From Firmicutes bacterium AM31-12AC (GTDB taxonomy: Bacteria > Bacillota > Clostridia > Lachnospirales > Lachnospiraceae): 26,460 nt of DNA. Each line of letters opens with the position of its first letter. The stretch's first letter is position 1. Below the pieces are notes generated by a model that did no database searches, was not told the origin of the DNA, and was given only the letters and a program-made list of their open reading frames with translations. Positions 16,314-24,503 of this stretch are shown here, in pieces. The position numbers were made by a program, and so were the translations under genes. The stretch spans positions 1-26,460 of the forward strand of contig QUJA01000035.1 of the NCBI GenBank assembly GCA_003480425.1, given 5' to 3'.

Positions 16314-16411
16314 GCAAATGTTTTCCCCTGGAAGTTGCTCAGATACAGAAAGGGGCGGTTGAATATTTGCCTGCCCTGCAAGCAATTCAATCCGCCTCCA
16401 AAAATCTGTAA
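16268..16411 (+). pseudogene. Gene remnant or 47-aa small ORF
   Basis: The frame from the ATG at 16268 encodes MFSASTVESLYEALN... and ends SASKNL. Codon use looks coding-like, but no ribosome site precedes the ATG, and the duplicated first copy (16213) in another frame runs into a stop after 24 codons. It is probably the 3' end of a lost gene. The stretch from 16019 to 16608 holds nothing else beyond the promoter sites and repeats listed. Confidence 0.3.
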
Positions 16412-16608
16412 TCTTTTACTTTAATCAAATAATCCAGTGCCAACCTGCCACCAATTTCTCTGCTCCATCACATTCATTTACCATTAGATATCTTCAGACT
16501 GTCATGTTGAATTTTAATAGTACTTAACACAAATGTGCTAACATAAACTTCTATGTTTCATCATTAAATGTTTTCGTGAATCTAATACTGATGGCACTTT
16601 TTATCCAA

Positions 16609-17340
16609 TTATTTATCTGGCTCGAACTGGTCTGGATATCTCGTGCTTCCTTCATAACCACATACTCCCATTCTCGGAGAATTACATACTGGAAGCATAT
16701 ATTCTATCCCACAGATATCCTCCATGCCAGCTTCTTCTTTCAAGCACTCCTCACACCAAAATGGTTTTTCATCATAATAGGCTTCCGGATTTACCCACTT
16801 TGCTTTATTCTTACCGCACCGGCTACAAATAATTTCAATTGGATTATTTCGTGACAAAATAACAACTTCATCCGCTGTTCTTACTCCCTCGCGATAGCTG
16901 TGTACATTTAGTATCAATTCCGTTGTCGAGCCGAAATCATATTCATAAGATATGTTATCCCCCACTTTAACCACATCTCTCAGTCTATAATTCATATGTC
17001 TGGCAGGTGTTCCCCAAAATATATCTTTATCAGGATAAAGTTCATATGATATTCCATTTATCTCATACGCACTTAGATGTCCACAACATTCTACCCAAAT
17101 ATCGCGAATAAATTTATCTAATTCTTTTAATGTAATATTTTCACTAACTTCAATAATCAACCAATATTTCTTACTGTACTTTGCCATAATCACAATCTGA
17201 AAATAGCTACATTTTCTTTTTCCTTTTTCACTCTCCAATTTTTCTTTTCGCTTTTTACAAGCTGGCAAATGCCGAAGCATACCACCTTTGGTATACTCTT
17301 TACCACAATATTTACATAATCCTTTTGTTTGTTCTGCCAT
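16609..17340 (-). CDS. pRiA4b ORF-3-like protein with zinc-binding motifs
   Basis: This 243-aa protein has an N-terminal Cys/His knuckle (CKYCGKEYTKGGMLRHLPAC, residues 9-28), a central pRiA4b ORF-3-type domain (YWLIIEVSENITLKELDKFI, then WVECCGHLSAYEINGISY and VGDNISYEYDFGSTTELIL), and a second CxxC...CxxC pair (ICSRCGKNK ... FWCEECLKE). The family was first seen as a passenger of plasmids and of IS1096; its biochemical function is unknown. Zinc binding is predicted from the cysteine spacing. It stands alone on the minus strand between remnant DNA and a decayed Rpn-family gene, and is bracketed by imperfect 25-bp repeats (16512-16537, 17360-17384), which suggests arrival as a unit. Confidence 0.75.
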   Translation of the reverse strand: MAEQTKGLCKYCGKEYTKGGMLRHLPACKKRKEKLESEKGKRKCSYFQIVIMAKYSKKYWLIIEVSENITLKELDKFIRDIWVECCGHLSAYEINGISYELYPDKDIFWGTPARHMNYRLRDVVKVGDNISYEYDFGSTTELILNVHSYREGVRTADEVVILSRNNPIEIICSRCGKNKAKWVNPEAYYDEKPFWCEECLKEEAGMEDICGIEYMLPVCNSPRMGVCGYEGSTRYPDQFEPDK

Positions 17341-17408
17341 TTATATAATTTCCCTTTCATTTTAATACTACTGACACCAATGTGGTTTCTGTGGATTTTT
17401 TCATTCTC

Positions 17409-17954
17409 TTATTTTTCTGTTTGAATTTCATCCACAATTGCCTGTATAACCTCAACATCTTCTACCAGATCCTCTGCTATAACTTCTATACTCTGTCCTT
17501 TGGCAAGCTTCTTTTGAACTTGCTGTTTAAGAAGTTCTGTCCGACCTTCCTCACGTCCTTTTATTATTCCACGCTCTTCTATTCCTTCACTTAAATTACA
17601 CATTACTTTCACATCCTCCTTTATTGACTTTTCCATCGGTATATGATATTCATTTTTGAGTATATCTAATTTTTCTTCTTCATTTACTGTATTCATTCCT
17701 ATGATTTCTTTGCCATCTTCATCCACTCCAACAACTACATTGGTAAGACCTGGGTCAATAGGGATTTTTCCAATATGTACATCATCTTCAATCAATAGTT
17801 TCACTTCGTCCGGTGACATCCTTCGAAATTCTTCTACTGCCTCTATCAAGATTCGCGCCAGTATGTCTTTGTAGCCAAGCAGTTTTTTTGCACAAGCATC
17901 ATACTGTGCTTTAAGGTCTGTCGCTAATACAGCATTTTTCAACTCAGTATTCAT
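17409..17954 (-). pseudogene. Internally deleted PD-(D/E)XK (Rpn/transposase-family) protein
   Basis: This 181-aa ORF combines the two ends of a family normally near 300 aa. The start (ATDLKAQYDACAKKLLGYKDILARIL...EEFRRM, then VVVGVDEDGKEIIGMNTVNEEE) and the end (KLDILKNEYHIPMEKSIKEDV, VMCNLSEGIEERGIIKGREEG, helical tail to QTEK) are typical. The middle, with the yDi.F ... iNiEaQ nuclease core and the block before LSEII, is absent: residue 95 jumps in frame to the C-terminal part. Nuclease activity should be lost. The ATG at 17954 is preceded by AAAGGAGGAAAA, so it may still be translated. The deletion is inferred from memory of the family, not an alignment. Confidence 0.65.
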
Positions 17955-18312
17955 TTTTCCTCCTTTTTGCAGAAGAAACTCTCTTTATCTCTAATTCCCC
18001 CAGTCCTCTTCTGCTTTTTATATATTGTTTGGTATTAAAGCATAGATTTCTGAAATGTTATTAGAATATAGATGGTGATTGGTCACCTTAGAATTCGTAA
18101 GAATATGCTTTTGGATAGTTTAACATATCTTTTTAACGGATTGCAATATAGAAACAATTTTTTTGCAATCAATTGGCATCATACGAAAAGAGCCAGAAAA
18201 CCCCGTCCCTAATGGCTTTCCGATAGACAATCACATAAGAATACTTTATACTCAAATTATTAGATTAGAATCCTACACCGGTTCAATCACACAGAAAGAG
18301 AGGTCCTATACA
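17955..18312. other. Intergenic region upstream of the histidine kinase
   Basis: It holds a dyad GGTGA-TTGG-TCACC (18074-18087) whose GGTCACCTT half matches the rfb promoter dyad, and a REP-like CCCCGTCCCTAATGGC near 18197-18212. No convincing -35/-10 pair for the kinase could be fixed. An open frame running from 18163 into the kinase crosses the REP-like sequence and is not taken as coding. Confidence 0.35.
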
Positions 18313-19584
18313 TTGAACCATTTGGCTATGATATTAATTCTCACAGTAATCGCTCATCTTCTTTGGTTTGCCGTGATGACTGAACGAAAATATTCTCTCA
18401 AAAAAACTTTACTGCTCTATGGATTTTATGCTGTATTTTTTACCCTTTGGTCCTTATTGGCATTTTCTTTGCTAGGCAAAGATTCACCATATGTAATACC
18501 TTTTTCGTTTATCGGAACTATATTACCTGCTTTTTTGCTGTTTCTGTATACTTCTTCTGATACCTTCTGCAAAAAATTATTTTTGATCATCACTTATGCA
18601 AACTTATTTTGTATTTTTATTTGCATTTCTGTTTTAATCTGTGATGGATTGTTTTTAAATTTATCGACTGTCCAGCAGATGTATGCCAGAGGCATTGTAA
18701 GAATATTGCTAAATCTCCCTGCGTTATTGGTGTACTTCTATTTTGTCCGGCCTTATATGCACACTGTACCTGGAAACAAGAAGCAAACATGGTACTCGAT
18801 CACTCTTGTGTCTATCCTGTTTCTGATAGTATTTGCAACGCTTGTCGATTTTCTTATGTATACTGGGCATCCCGTCGAGTACCTTCTCCTATTTATCACA
18901 ACCTTGATGATTTATTGTGCTGTACTGTGGATAGTATTTGGCACGATTCAGCATCTGAACGAGGAAGTTAAGATGGAGCTGATCAGACAAAACGTACAAT
19001 ACTTACAAAGGCAACTTGCACTAACCAGAGATAATGAATCAAGAGCTAAAGCTATGCGCCATGATTTCCGACATCATATGCAAAATATCAATCTTCTTAT
19101 AAAGCAGGAGAAACCGCAGGAAGCAATCCATTATATTGAAAATTTCATTCAAGGTCTAGATACTGCAAATCAGACTGATTTTTGCCAACAGGTTACAGTT
19201 AATGCGATTTTAAACAACTTTTACAACAGGGCTCAGAAAGAAAATCTCACCCTTTCTGTTGTAGCTGACATACCTGGAAATATAGCAGTCGCAGATATGG
19301 ACTTTGTAGCAATTCTCTCAAATCTTTTAGAAAATGCGATAAACGGTTGCCTGGCATGTAACTCTCACGATAAGATTACAGTAAATCTTCGCACAAAAAA
19401 AGGAAAGCTGATTATTGTATGCAGTAACCCGTGCAGATCTGACCTTGTGATTGAAAATGATTTGATCATGCCAAAGGGAACAGGTATCGAAAGTATCCTG
19501 ATGGCTATTGATAAATATGATGGAAATATCTGTTATCAACGAGAAGACAATTCTGTGACAGCATGCATTATCCTGAATTGCTGA
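18313..19584 (+). CDS. AgrC-like sensor histidine kinase
   Basis: This 423-aa membrane kinase of the HPK10/AgrC type has about seven hydrophobic helices in residues 4-215, then a short coiled coil and a catalytic region. The phosphorylation site is His250 in AMRHDFRHHMQNI. The GHKL ATPase has the N-box LSNLLENAI (335-343) and G-box KGTGIESI (388-395); the usual extra D-box is reduced, as in this subfamily. It likely senses a peptide or envelope signal and phosphorylates the LytTR regulator 65 nt downstream. The start is taken as TTG at 18313, with AAAGAGAGG 9 nt upstream; the ATG at 18328 is the alternative. No AgrD/AgrB-like gene is nearby, so the signal source is unknown. Confidence 0.87.
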   Translation: MNHLAMILILTVIAHLLWFAVMTERKYSLKKTLLLYGFYAVFFTLWSLLAFSLLGKDSPYVIPFSFIGTILPAFLLFLYTSSDTFCKKLFLIITYANLFCIFICISVLICDGLFLNLSTVQQMYARGIVRILLNLPALLVYFYFVRPYMHTVPGNKKQTWYSITLVSILFLIVFATLVDFLMYTGHPVEYLLLFITTLMIYCAVLWIVFGTIQHLNEEVKMELIRQNVQYLQRQLALTRDNESRAKAMRHDFRHHMQNINLLIKQEKPQEAIHYIENFIQGLDTANQTDFCQQVTVNAILNNFYNRAQKENLTLSVVADIPGNIAVADMDFVAILSNLLENAINGCLACNSHDKITVNLRTKKGKLIIVCSNPCRSDLVIENDLIMPKGTGIESILMAIDKYDGNICYQREDNSVTACIILNC

Positions 19585-19649
19585 AATATTGTGATTTTAT
19601 TCTTTCTATGATATCATTTAGTATCATAACAAGACGAGAGGTGAAACAT

Positions 19650-20372
19650 ATGCTGCGCATAGGAATATGCGATGACAATCAAAACGATATAAAACAGATT
19701 TGTGAACTGGCTATTCGTTTTTCAGAAGAACACCCGGAAAACCCTCTGCAGATACAGGCTTACGACTCACCTTTTGATCTGCTTGATGATATTGAAAAAA
19801 ACGGTGGTTTTGATCTGTACTTGTTAGACGTTGTTATGCCACATATGACAGGCGTAACTCTGGCAAAACGAATCCGTGAGCGAAAAGAAAAGACTGAAAT
19901 TCTATTCCTGACATTTTCCAAAGAATATGCTGTGGATGCTTTCAGCGTAAAAGCTTCTGGCTATCTAATAAAACCTGTAGATAAACCTGATTTTGACGAT
20001 GCAGTACTGGACTGTATTCATCGACTATTACCCACAAAAAATCCATCCATTATACTAAAATCAAAAACCGGTTTACACCGTATACCTGTTTACGAACTGG
20101 TCTGCATTGAAAGCTTTAATCATAACCAGATTGTTACATTGTCTGATGGTTCTTCCCTTGAAACATCGGCAACATTAGTAGAACTGATGGAAGTATTAAA
20201 AGATCACCCCTCTTTTGTTCGGCCACATAGAGCCTATATTGTCAATATGGATTTTATCCGAAAGCTAAGCACTCGTGAATTGTTACTGACAAACGGAAAA
20301 AGTATTCCGATTTCCCAGAACAGATACAAGGAGCTAAAAAACAGCTATTTTTCTTATATGATCCACTCATGA
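19650..20372 (+). CDS. LytTR-family response regulator
   Basis: This 240-aa regulator has a receiver domain (acidic pair Asp8-Asp9, phospho-acceptor Asp60 in YLLDVVMP, Thr88, Lys108) and a LytTR DNA-binding domain from about 138 to 235 (VRPHRAYIVNMDFIRKL is typical). It is the partner of the kinase just upstream. The ATG at 19650 has AGAGGTG 7 nt upstream and begins the receiver fold (MLRIGICDDN); a longer frame overlapping the kinase is rejected. A strong terminator follows. LytTR proteins usually act on competence, virulence, bacteriocin or envelope genes; targets here are unknown. Confidence 0.93.
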   Translation: MLRIGICDDNQNDIKQICELAIRFSEEHPENPLQIQAYDSPFDLLDDIEKNGGFDLYLLDVVMPHMTGVTLAKRIRERKEKTEILFLTFSKEYAVDAFSVKASGYLIKPVDKPDFDDAVLDCIHRLLPTKNPSIILKSKTGLHRIPVYELVCIESFNHNQIVTLSDGSSLETSATLVELMEVLKDHPSFVRPHRAYIVNMDFIRKLSTRELLLTNGKSIPISQNRYKELKNSYFSYMIHS

Positions 20373-20391
20373 AATTTCATATGATTTATTC

Positions 20392-20438
20392 ACGCAGAAA
20401 AAGCCTTATTTCACGAAAATGAACCGCTTCTTCTGCGT
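20392..20438 (+). terminator. Terminator of the two-component operon
   Basis: A 13-bp stem with one mismatch (20392-20404 with 20426-20438; outer arms ACGCAGAA / TTCTGCGT) is followed by TTTTCTTTT, 20 nt after the response-regulator stop. Confidence 0.85.
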
Positions 20439-20499
20439 TTTTCTTTTATACTAAAAATAAGAAGATTGAAAAAGCGAGAAAAGAAAGGATCTGATTCAA

Positions 20500-21138
20500 A
20501 TGATGAAATCTAATGTAAATATATCCTCAAAATCTGCCTGTGACACACCTCTTCAGGCCGCTATGCCAAAATTTGCCGGGGTGTCCCATGTATGTATTTT
20601 TGTAGATGATATGATGGAAGCTGTTGACTATTATCAGAAACTCCTAGGTGTAGTACCTGATCACTATCTGTCTCATTGGAAAAATGAAGGTTTCTTCAAG
20701 GCCGGTGGCTTTGTTAAGGAAGCGGCAGATGGAGACGTTTCCATTGCCTTCGTAAATATCCCTGGCACCAAGCTGACACTGGAACTCATGCAGTACCACT
20801 CACCGGAAGGACGAAAGGAGCCCATCTTTTTTGCCGCTAATGATGTCAGCGGTGCCCGTCATGTAGCACTAAAAATCACAAATATTGATGAGGCATTTTT
20901 GCATATAAAATCTATGCCAGACACAAAACTAATCAATGAAACGGAAGACTATCAAGTATTTCAGATTAGTAAAACCTCACCGGACGAGGTTCATTTCTTT
21001 GATCAAAAGACACAGGAAACGGATGAAAGGAATCAACAGACAGCAAGAATTCTCAGCGAAGTTCGTTATTTTTATTTTATCGACAAATACGGTCTACAGT
21101 GGGAATTTGAGCAGGGGCATACTGATATAGGCGATTAG
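20500..21138 (+). CDS. VOC-superfamily (glyoxalase/dioxygenase-fold) protein
   Basis: This 212-aa protein has a vicinal-oxygen-chelate fold: SHVCIFVDDMMEAVDYYQKLLG opens the first beta-alpha module and ARHVALKITNIDEAF the second. Likely metal ligands are His30, Glu95 (LTLELMQ), His121 and Glu202/204 (LQWEFEQ), the four-ligand pattern of glyoxalase I and relatives. The long insertion before the last strand and the substrate are unrecognised; it could be a lyase, epimerase or resistance protein. AAAGGA lies 10 nt before the ATG at 20500; a second ATG follows at once. It is separated from the two-component genes by a terminator but could be a regulated target. Confidence 0.8.
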   Translation: MMKSNVNISSKSACDTPLQAAMPKFAGVSHVCIFVDDMMEAVDYYQKLLGVVPDHYLSHWKNEGFFKAGGFVKEAADGDVSIAFVNIPGTKLTLELMQYHSPEGRKEPIFFAANDVSGARHVALKITNIDEAFLHIKSMPDTKLINETEDYQVFQISKTSPDEVHFFDQKTQETDERNQQTARILSEVRYFYFIDKYGLQWEFEQGHTDIGD

Positions 21139-21149
21139 GTGAATAGTCG

Positions 21150-21202
21150 AAAAAGGAGTTTGTTTGCATTATACTTTATTGTGCACAACAGACTCCTTTT
21201 TT
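21150..21202 (+). terminator. Terminator of the VOC gene
   Basis: AAAAAGGAGTTTGTT (21150-21164) pairs with AACAGACTCCTTTTTT (21187-21202), with a single U-G wobble and some pairing into the loop, ending in six T residues. It starts 12 nt after the stop codon. Confidence 0.88.
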
Positions 21203-21221
21203 AGTTTATCTAAGAGATTTC

Positions 21222-21256
21222 TTTTTCAGACTATAACTTTCACTTTTTTAGAAACA
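21222..21256. repeat. 35-bp direct repeat, left copy
   Basis: This sequence (TTTTTCAGACTATAaCTTTC...TTAGAAACA) recurs at 23446-23480 with one mismatch, 2224 bp away in the same orientation. After a short indel the likeness resumes (AATCTCGaAATCCA, 21269-21282 against 23485-23498). The copies bracket the amidase and its neighbouring regulator. Confidence 0.8.
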
Positions 21257-21316
21257 GTCTATAAGTCAATCTCGAAATCCAAAAACTTAATAGTGCCTGA
21301 CACCAAGAGGTAACCC

Positions 21317-22282
21317 TTACTTTATCTTTCCCCCAATATCAAATTCTGTCACCTGATTCCATTTTCTCCGTATTGCAATCTTTGCGGTTTTCTCTGTATT
21401 ATTATACACAATTGACCACTGTGTATTGCTGGTAACATCGTTTGGATTCGGATCTTGTGAAGAGGCCCTCAGAGCGTCCCATACCGTCTGTTCTGTCTGA
21501 TCATTTCCCGCTTCGTCCAATACTTTTACAATGCTGTCATAGCGTTCTCTTCCATGTCCGTAGATTCCGTTTTTCTGATTCGGTTCTACCCGATCTATAT
21601 ATGCACCATAAAAGTTAGTAATTGCATCAATCTTTGTAACCTTCATCTCGCGGTTTTCGTCTTCGCAATCATATGCAAGTGTTGTGCCAATTACTTCTTT
21701 GCCCCTGCTCTGAAATACAGGTTCACTGTCAAGTGTGAGCACTGCAATCGATACTCCTTTTTCATTCAGTCCATCAAGACAAATAAACGGAGCTGTGATG
21801 CATGCCAGTTTTTTCTTCATACTTTCCCCCGGCTGATTAGCCTGAAGATTATCCAGTGCAGTAAATCCTATGGATTCATATCCATCTTTGGGTTTGCAGT
21901 GAACCATCATTGCCGAAGTATCATTTTTAAAATCATAGTTTCTTCCCATTCTGACCGTTCCATCTGATTCCTGTGCTGTAAATGCGCTACAACCAAAATT
22001 CGGAGCTTTAATATGTACTGGCAAATATGGCAATGACTCTGCAATAATCGCATCAATAAATGACTGATTGTCTTTGATTCCATAATCAATTACATCCTGG
22101 AGACTATAATCATACTTTATTTCTATTTTATACAGATCATAGCCATCCTCATATTCTGTAATCTTCTCAATACTCTGAGCTGTTGCCCATCTCTTATAAT
22201 AAATACTCCATGCTGCCATCAGCAAAACAATAATCAGACCAATCAGTATCCCTGCTATCCATTTTATGCTTTTCTTTTTCAT
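21317..22282 (-). CDS. Membrane-anchored Ntn amidase (choloylglycine/linear amide hydrolase type), internally shortened
   Basis: This 321-aa protein has an N-terminal membrane anchor (about 9-25), a propeptide-like stretch, and an Ntn-hydrolase active site: Cys98 in FGCSAF as the predicted nucleophile after self-cleavage, with Arg114 and Asp117 in GRNYDF. PKDGYESIGF, APFICLDGLNEKGVSIAV, ITNFY (Asn223) and TQWSIVYN follow as in bile-salt or penicillin-V acylase relatives. Around 203-204 (IGTTLAYDCEDENREM) the block that normally holds the IRLLLDYA...DEAIELL helix seems missing in frame, so about 60 residues may be lost. It probably acts outside the membrane on a linear amide; the substrate is unknown. 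A good GGAG site precedes the ATG. It follows the broken XRE-LuxR gene on the same strand. Confidence 0.75.
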   Translation of the reverse strand: MKKKSIKWIAGILIGLIIVLLMAAWSIYYKRWATAQSIEKITEYEDGYDLYKIEIKYDYSLQDVIDYGIKDNQSFIDAIIAESLPYLPVHIKAPNFGCSAFTAQESDGTVRMGRNYDFKNDTSAMMVHCKPKDGYESIGFTALDNLQANQPGESMKKKLACITAPFICLDGLNEKGVSIAVLTLDSEPVFQSRGKEVIGTTLAYDCEDENREMKVTKIDAITNFYGAYIDRVEPNQKNGIYGHGRERYDSIVKVLDEAGNDQTEQTVWDALRASSQDPNPNDVTSNTQWSIVYNNTEKTAKIAIRRKWNQVTEFDIGGKIK

Positions 22283-22488
22283 ATGCCCTTCTCCTCTCTG
22301 GTGTTTTCTTTTTTCTTTTATTTTATCAGTAATTTTCTTCCTCCCACATCGTCCATTTCACAAAAAAATGGACGTTTTTCTTTTCGGAAACGCCCATTTT
22401 CATCACCTTATTTGCAATTTTGCAATCACTTTATCACCTCACACAGTCTTTCCATTATTCTATCCTTCTATACAATTGCTCAGTTATC

Positions 22489-23406
22489 TCATCGTAACAT
22501 ATAGTCTTTCAGCTGTTTGCGGTTATCGATATTTAATTTATTGTAGATTGTAGTCAGATACTGCTTAACTGTTCGGGGCATTATACCCATGTACTCTGCA
22601 ATCTCTACATTCGTCCATCCCCGGTTTGCCAGCATCGCAATTGGATAGATTTCTTTTGAAAGCATCATACAGGTCTGCACAATTCCCAACGATCTTTCAT
22701 ATTTCTTATTTAAATATGCTTTATGGGCAAGCACGTAACATCCCCAAAGCTGCATACCTTGTGGAAGATAGGTAAGATACTGTGTCAATGGCGGCGTGTC
22801 TCCCAACGGCAGATGCAATAATGTCTGCGCCGCAGTTGATGCAAAAATCAGCATTGCTGTTTCCTTCTTATCTTCGCTTTCCGCAAATGCATCTTGCAGA
22901 CTATTTTTCAGTTGCTCCAAGCCAAACCTTGCCGATACAATATGATTCAGCGACAGATTTGCAAAAGTATAGATCAGGCACGCCGACAGCTTCAGCATCG
23001 CGTCCTGATGTTCCAGATATAATTCTGTTAATTCCACCGCTTTTTCATGTTGCCCACTAAAGTAATAATATTCCGCATATGCCATCTTTCTGGTGTCTTC
23101 ATCCTGCAAAGATTCAATAAATTCCAGACACCCTCCAAGTGGAAATGCCGTGCTCATCAGAAGCATTGGAACGTGTGCTGCTTCTTTTCGATCCTCCTGC
23201 AATCCAAGAAGATAATCGGAAGAAACACCAAATTCTCGCACAATCTTTCCAATCATCTCATGACTGATCGTCTGCGTTTTTCCATTTAGAAAGCGACTAA
23301 TCTAGGACGTAGACACATTGAGACGCTCCGCCAAGTCTTTGTATGACAAGTTGTAGATTTTACATAGATATTTAATTTTTTCTTCGATAGATTGGTTTTG
23401 GTTCAT
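22489..23406 (-). pseudogene. XRE-LuxR composite regulator interrupted by an in-frame TAG
   Basis: Read from the ATG at 23406, the frame gives a complete XRE helix-turn-helix (IEEKIKYLCKIYNL..., YKDLAERLNVSTS, then ISRFLNGKTQTISHEM and VREFGVSSDYLLGL), broken by a TAG at 23302-23304 (codon 35) in the middle of the recognition helix. A helical, TPR-like middle follows, and a LuxR-type HTH ends the protein (RGWTNVEIAEYMGIMPRTVKQYLTTIYNKLN). With the stop read through it would be 305 aa. A restart at 23256 gives 255 aa without the XRE domain but has no ribosome site. The TAG is one base from CAG (Gln) or TGG (Trp). A recent nonsense mutation is most likely. Confidence 0.8.
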
Positions 23407-23445
23407 AACTTTGGTTCCAGACTTTCCATGATTGCATTACGATTA

Positions 23446-23480
23446 TTTTTCAGACTATAGCTTTCACTTTTTTAGAAACA
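23446..23480. repeat. 35-bp direct repeat, right copy
   Basis: This is the partner of 21222-21256 (34 of 35 bases identical), lying 40 nt upstream of the regulator's start. With the left copy 60 nt beyond the amidase 3' end, the pair brackets the two-gene unit almost exactly. Confidence 0.8.
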
Positions 23481-23587
23481 TTTAATCTCGTAATCCATAA
23501 TTACGCAATTCCCTCTTTCATAAATGTATAAGACCAGCCTAATGGTTCTCTCTTACTTAATCCGGATTTCATCAGCATATCAAATTT

Positions 23588-24034
23588 TTAATTCCAGAAC
23601 AGAAGCATACAATGCTGTGTTTGCTCTGTTTTAGGAACAAATCTACAATTTTGTAATACTAACTCTTCATATTTCGACCAATCTTGTACTAAGAAACGCA
23701 CACGCATATAATTGAGAATCGATTTATCGGATTGAAATGCTGCTATCCAGCAGTACTCATAGATTTCAGGTTTGTCAATATCACAGGCATATTTGGCCGT
23801 AAGTAAAGCAATCTTGCTTCGCACTTCCGTATGTCCTTTTATTTTTTCAAGTGCTTCCAGACCTACCTTTATCATCTGTTCTTCTTTATCAGAATTTACA
23901 TTTTTCTCTAATATCTGTTCATATAATTCCGGATGTGTCTCTGCATATTGCCGTGTGATTTCCAATTCCTGATGTTCATCTCCCATGTAGGCCGGATAAA
24001 GACATTCTCTGGTGGTATTATCCAGCAATCTCAT
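23588..24034 (-). pseudogene. C-terminal piece of a decayed helical-repeat protein
   Basis: This 148-aa ORF has a coding-like, helix-rich sequence (ITRQYAETHPELYEQILE, GLEALEKIKGHTEVRSKIAL, YCWIAAFQSDKSILNYMRVR). It resembles the C-terminal region of a large uncharacterised Lachnospiraceae family that I recall as several hundred residues long. The first codons (MRLLDNTTRECLYPAYM) look unlike the family, and the N-terminal family start is found just upstream in another frame (24018-24113). It is most likely the tail of a gene that lost its middle. No function is known to me. Confidence 0.5.
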
Positions 24035-24113
24035 GTATAAATACTTCCATCTGTTCTTTCGATAAATTCTCTGCTACTTTGTCGACTTCTCGTAAAAAGA
24101 CTGGTAAATTCAT
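24018..24113 (-). pseudogene. 31-codon N-terminal piece of the same decayed gene
   Basis: With AAAGGA 10 nt before its ATG, this frame encodes a peptide starting MNLPVFLREVDKVAE and ending FIHEIAG. It reads as the N-terminus of the protein whose C-terminus follows at 24034, which it overlaps by 17 nt in a different frame. Because the ribosome site is good, a 31-aa peptide could still be made. Confidence 0.45.
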
Positions 24114-24144
24114 GGGTTATGTTTCCTTTCATTTTTCTCAGCAA

Positions 24145-24276
24145 TTATATTAAACTTGAATATTCATGGCTGTACCCATTTATAAATTCATCTAAGTCTT
24201 CAAGGAACTGATGGATAATGTTTCTTTTACCTTCTGTCATTTGTACTCGATATACTGGTTTCTTTTGTCTTGCCAT
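24145..24276 (-). mobile_element. N-terminal fragment of an IS256-family transposase
   Basis: This 43-codon ORF starts MARQKKPVYRVQMTEGKRNI, closely resembling the N-terminus of Lachnospiraceae IS256-type transposases. After IIHQFLE the sequence departs (DLDEFINGYSHEYSSLI) and stops; the DDE catalytic region is absent. AGGAGAG lies 9 nt before the ATG, so it may be translated, but it cannot transpose. It marks past insertion-sequence activity in this decayed stretch. Confidence 0.55.
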
Positions 24277-24390
24277 AATAAAAGGCTCTCCTAATGATAT
24301 TTATTTTATCATAGAAGAATCTTCTAAACATTATTTTACAGAAAAAGTTTCATACCCTCGTTTACTCTTTTTATAACCTATCTATTAATT

Positions 24391-24483
24391 CTACTCCAGC
24401 TTCGCAATGATTTTGGCAATCGCTGCGACTTCTTCCTTAACTTCTATAAAATCTGCTAACGCCTTTGTTTTTACCTTCGCCCC
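24391..24483 (-). pseudogene. Start-less coding remnant
   Basis: This frame, bounded by stops, encodes KVKTKALADFIEVKEEV and AAIAKIIAKLE before a TAG. The heptad-like, charged pattern looks coding, but there is no start codon. It is probably the tail of a lost gene. Confidence 0.3.
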
Positions 24484-24503
24484 TTAACCCTAACATTATT
24501 CAG

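Noticed and set aside
18163..18312. 50-residue N-terminal extension of the histidine kinase
   Set aside because: It crosses a REP-like sequence and lacks a ribosome site; TTG 18313 is preceded by AAAGAGAGG.
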